Source: a bacterium (Candidatus Blackallbacteria) CG13_big_fil_rev_8_21_14_2_50_49_14 (GTDB lineage Bacteria; Cyanobacteriota; Sericytochromatia; UBA7694). From it: a stretch of DNA of 52,332 nt. Below the pieces are notes generated by a model. The model made no database searches, was not told where the DNA came from, and was given only the letters and a program-made list of their open reading frames with translations. The first letter of the stretch is position 1. Each line of letters begins with the position of its first letter. Shown here one piece after another: positions 50,421-52,332 of the stretch. Location: positions 1 through 52,332 of the forward strand of contig PFGG01000016.1 of NCBI GenBank assembly GCA_002783405.1, given 5' to 3'. Made by a program: the position numbers and the translations under genes.

Positions 50421-51580
50421 GTTCCCTGCATCAAATCCGATTAGAGCGCTGGCGACTGCTTCTGGGTGCAGCGGCAGAGGATCTTTGCCACTTGAAACCC
50501 GAGCAACGCAGACTCGATCTGGCCCTTGCCGAAGTCTATGAAGCCGCTGAAGAAACGACGCGCAGTGGCGGCCTCGGTGCCAGTGCTCCCCGTGTGGCCC
50601 GTTGGTTGGGAGATATTCGCAGCTATTTTCCCGCTTCAGTGGTGCGTATTCTACAAGAAGATGCTTTAAAACGCCTGAACCTTCAGGCCATGCTCTTGGA
50701 ACCTGAAATGCTCCAGGCGGTCGAACCGGATGTCAATCTCGTCGCAGATTTGCTCAGTCTCAACCAGGTCATGCCGGATGCTACCAAAGCGATTGCACGT
50801 CAAGTCGTCAGCCAGGTGGTGCGCCAACTGGAACAAAAACTGCGCAACCCCATGCAACAGGCTGTAAGTGGCAGTCTCAACCGCAGCGTGCGCAAGCTTC
50901 GCCCCAAATCTGCGGAGATCAATTGGGACGCTACCTTGCGGGCAAATCTCAAACATTATCAGCCCAGCCTTCGCACTGTCATTCCTGAAAAACTAATCGG
51001 ACACGGTCGCAGACAGCGCTCGCTACGAGATATCGTGCTCTGCATTGATCAAAGCGGCTCAATGGGAACATCCGTCGTCTATTCAGCGATTTTTGGGGCT
51101 GTACTTGCAAGCCTCAAAGCAGTGAGAACCCAACTCGTGGTTTTTGATACCGCAGTCGTCGATCTCAGTTCGTATCTTGAAGATCCTGTAGATGTGCTCT
51201 TTGGCGTACAATTAGGCGGTGGCACAGATATTCACAAAGCACTCAGTTACTGTCAAACCCTGGTCTCACGCCCCCAAGAAACCGTTTTGATTCTGATCAG
51301 CGATCTGTATGAGGGGGGCAACCGTGAGGAAATGCTGAAACGCACAGCTGCCTTGGTCAGCTCAGGGGTTCAGATGATTGCCCTGCTGGCTTTGAATGAC
51401 GAGGGGGCCCCCGCCTTCGATGCGCGCAATGCCGAAGCCTTGTCCCAAATGGGCATTCCCTGTTTTGCCTGCACGCCGGATCTCTTTCCTGATTTGATGG
51501 CGCAGGCCCTCGAAAAGAAAGATCTGCGTCTTTGGGCCGCACAAAACGGCCTGACCCTGCGTGGAGGGCATGAGACGTGA
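50417..51580 (+). CDS. VWA-domain protein of the MoxR system
   Basis: A 387-residue protein. Residues about 205-380 are a von Willebrand A domain with a complete MIDAS site: DQSGS (Asp211, Ser213, Ser215), Thr270 in GGGTD and Asp296 in LISDLYEGG. The first 200 residues are helical and basic and may bind the partner ATPase. There is no signal peptide or membrane helix, so it works in the cytoplasm. It overlaps DUF5682 by four bases and is the last gene of the operon. VWA proteins paired with MoxR act as substrate adaptors in known systems, which is the likely role here. Confidence 0.93.
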   Translation: MSSLHQIRLERWRLLLGAAAEDLCHLKPEQRRLDLALAEVYEAAEETTRSGGLGASAPRVARWLGDIRSYFPASVVRILQEDALKRLNLQAMLLEPEMLQAVEPDVNLVADLLSLNQVMPDATKAIARQVVSQVVRQLEQKLRNPMQQAVSGSLNRSVRKLRPKSAEINWDATLRANLKHYQPSLRTVIPEKLIGHGRRQRSLRDIVLCIDQSGSMGTSVVYSAIFGAVLASLKAVRTQLVVFDTAVVDLSSYLEDPVDVLFGVQLGGGTDIHKALSYCQTLVSRPQETVLILISDLYEGGNREEMLKRTAALVSSGVQMIALLALNDEGAPAFDARNAEALSQMGIPCFACTPDLFPDLMAQALEKKDLRLWAAQNGLTLRGGHET

Positions 51581-51642
51581 GCGGATTTCAAGCCACTGCC
51601 GGGCAGAAGATTTGAAAAGAATTTCCAGTGATTGGGTTTGAT

Positions 51643-52332
51643 TTAAGGACTCGCTGAGTGATACCTCTCAGAAGGATTAAACTCCTCTTCGATCAATTCA
51701 AACAGACCATGATCAAAAGGGTTTCCCTGAGCCGGAGCTATTCGAAGCAAACGTTCCCTTCGGCCTTTATTTGCAAGGTTGCGGGCCCTGAAATGGCAAT
51801 AGGGATTGTTTCCAGGACGTCCTAAAAGCGCGTGTGCAGTAAAATTACACCCCCCCTTGCAGACTTCTGCAAAAGGGCAGGTGGCGCAAAATCCCCAAAG
51901 GGGGGAAGGATTTCGGCGAAAGGCCAGAGCAGCTGCTTTTTCCCAAATATCACGCAAAGAGTGATTGCGCAGATTGCCTCCCACATAGGGCAGAGAAGGC
52001 AAAGACGGACAGCCTTTCACGTCGCCATTGGATTCAATTCCGAGTACAAATTTTCCTGCCTGACAGCCCTGAAAAAAATCCTGCCCACCTGGCAGGGGAG
52101 AGCGCAAAAGGGCTTCTTCGGGCCCAAAATAGCCCAAATTATTTCCGGGCATGATCAGCAGGTTCTCAGTCAAACCCCGTTGTTTCAGGGCTGCTACACG
52201 GGGCATAAAATCAAGCAGATCCCAGGGCTGAAAAAGCATTTCAGGTTGATCTGCTGCCCGTCCCAGCGCAGCTGTAATCTGAATCTGCCAACTTCGTACC
52301 CCCTGCATTTTCAATAGAGTATAGAGGCCTTC
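51643..52332 (-). CDS. Radical SAM/SPASM protein, C-terminal part (5' end cut by window)
   Basis: The frame is open from the right edge without a stop, so only the last 229 codons are seen. The SPASM-type auxiliary cluster region is clear: CQAGKFVLGIESNGDVKGCP, GGNLRNHSLRDIWEKA and CATCPFAEVCKGGCNF with a closing Cys (NPYCHF). The radical SAM CxxxCxxC lies outside the window. SPASM enzymes often modify peptides, for example PqqE and sactionine synthases, so a peptide substrate is possible. None is encoded in the visible part. It is convergent with the VWA gene, with a 62-base gap. Confidence 0.88.
   Translation of the reverse strand, partial: EGLYTLLKMQGVRSWQIQITAALGRAADQPEMLFQPWDLLDFMPRVAALKQRGLTENLLIMPGNNLGYFGPEEALLRSPLPGGQDFFQGCQAGKFVLGIESNGDVKGCPSLPSLPYVGGNLRNHSLRDIWEKAAALAFRRNPSPLWGFCATCPFAEVCKGGCNFTAHALLGRPGNNPYCHFRARNLANKGRRERLLRIAPAQGNPFDHGLFELIEEEFNPSERYHSASP

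Noticed and set aside
1-52332. tRNA, CRISPR array, transposase or phage genes
   Set aside because: No cloverleaf, regular repeat-spacer pattern, transposase motif or phage structural gene was seen on either strand.

Overview
This 52.3 kb window is gene-dense and has about 36 protein genes. I see no tRNA, rRNA, CRISPR array, insertion sequence or prophage. The host is a diderm (Gram-negative-type) bacterium: it has a complete RND efflux trio with a TolC-like outer-membrane protein, lipoprotein signal peptidase II, a TatA component, and a protein with an outer-membrane-barrel-like domain. Base composition is moderate, by eye just under 50% GC. Several Ser/Thr kinases, TPR proteins and long signal-less proteins with disordered, proline-rich N-termini suggest a complex lifestyle. 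A deep-branching, poorly cultured phylum is possible (non-photosynthetic relatives of Cyanobacteria came to mind), but nothing in the sequence settles this.

Layout. (1) 1-5471, minus strand: a compact operon tatA - uvrB - tandem pseudokinase/kinase - Crp/Fnr regulator - beta-propeller protein, the last cut by the window edge. Its leader region (5472-5690) holds an inverted repeat and a 7-bp-closed stem that may be a structured RNA. (2) 5691-8233, minus: a papain-like cysteine peptidase candidate and a small partner. (3) 8495-9991: helical hypothetical. (4) 10085-17253, plus: nadC - single-domain globin - RND adaptor - RND pump - TolC-like protein in one overlapping run. (5) 17426-20998: convergent hypotheticals, one with an internal duplication and one with a barrel-like domain but no signal peptide. 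(6) 21154-25347: B12-binding radical SAM protein, lspA, and a MuiA-like DUF4139 protein. (7) 25472-32471: soluble Ser/Thr kinase divergent from a TPR protein, a small hypothetical, a secreted coiled-coil protein, and a repeat/coiled-coil protein. (8) 32643-35311: DUF2071-like protein, YheT-type hydrolase, SDR. (9) 35394-38789: aromatic amino-acid cluster (DAHP synthase/chorismate mutase fusion, TyrA-type dehydrogenase, prephenate dehydratase) followed by a spermidine-synthase-like protein. (10) 38871-40873, minus: C-methyltransferase-like protein and RmlD-like reductase. (11) 40983-44022: acidic-linker protein divergent from a second TPR-family protein (paralog of the one at 27911), then an AsmA-like protein. 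(12) 44326-51580, plus: a five-gene coupled operon SWIM zinc finger - DUF5691 - MoxR AAA+ - DUF5682 - VWA. (13) 51643 to the window end, minus: the C-terminal part of a radical SAM/SPASM protein.

The best candidate for an uncharacterised system is the 44.3-51.6 kb operon. A MoxR ATPase with an altered Walker B and a VWA protein with an intact MIDAS site probably form a remodelling pair. The DUF5682 protein carries a His/Glu/His motif set like that of TraB/ChaN/EreA-type hydrolases. Second is the recurring arrangement in which TPR paralogs are transcribed divergently from genes for signal-less proteins with disordered N-termini. Third is the predicted cysteine peptidase at 5945-8233.
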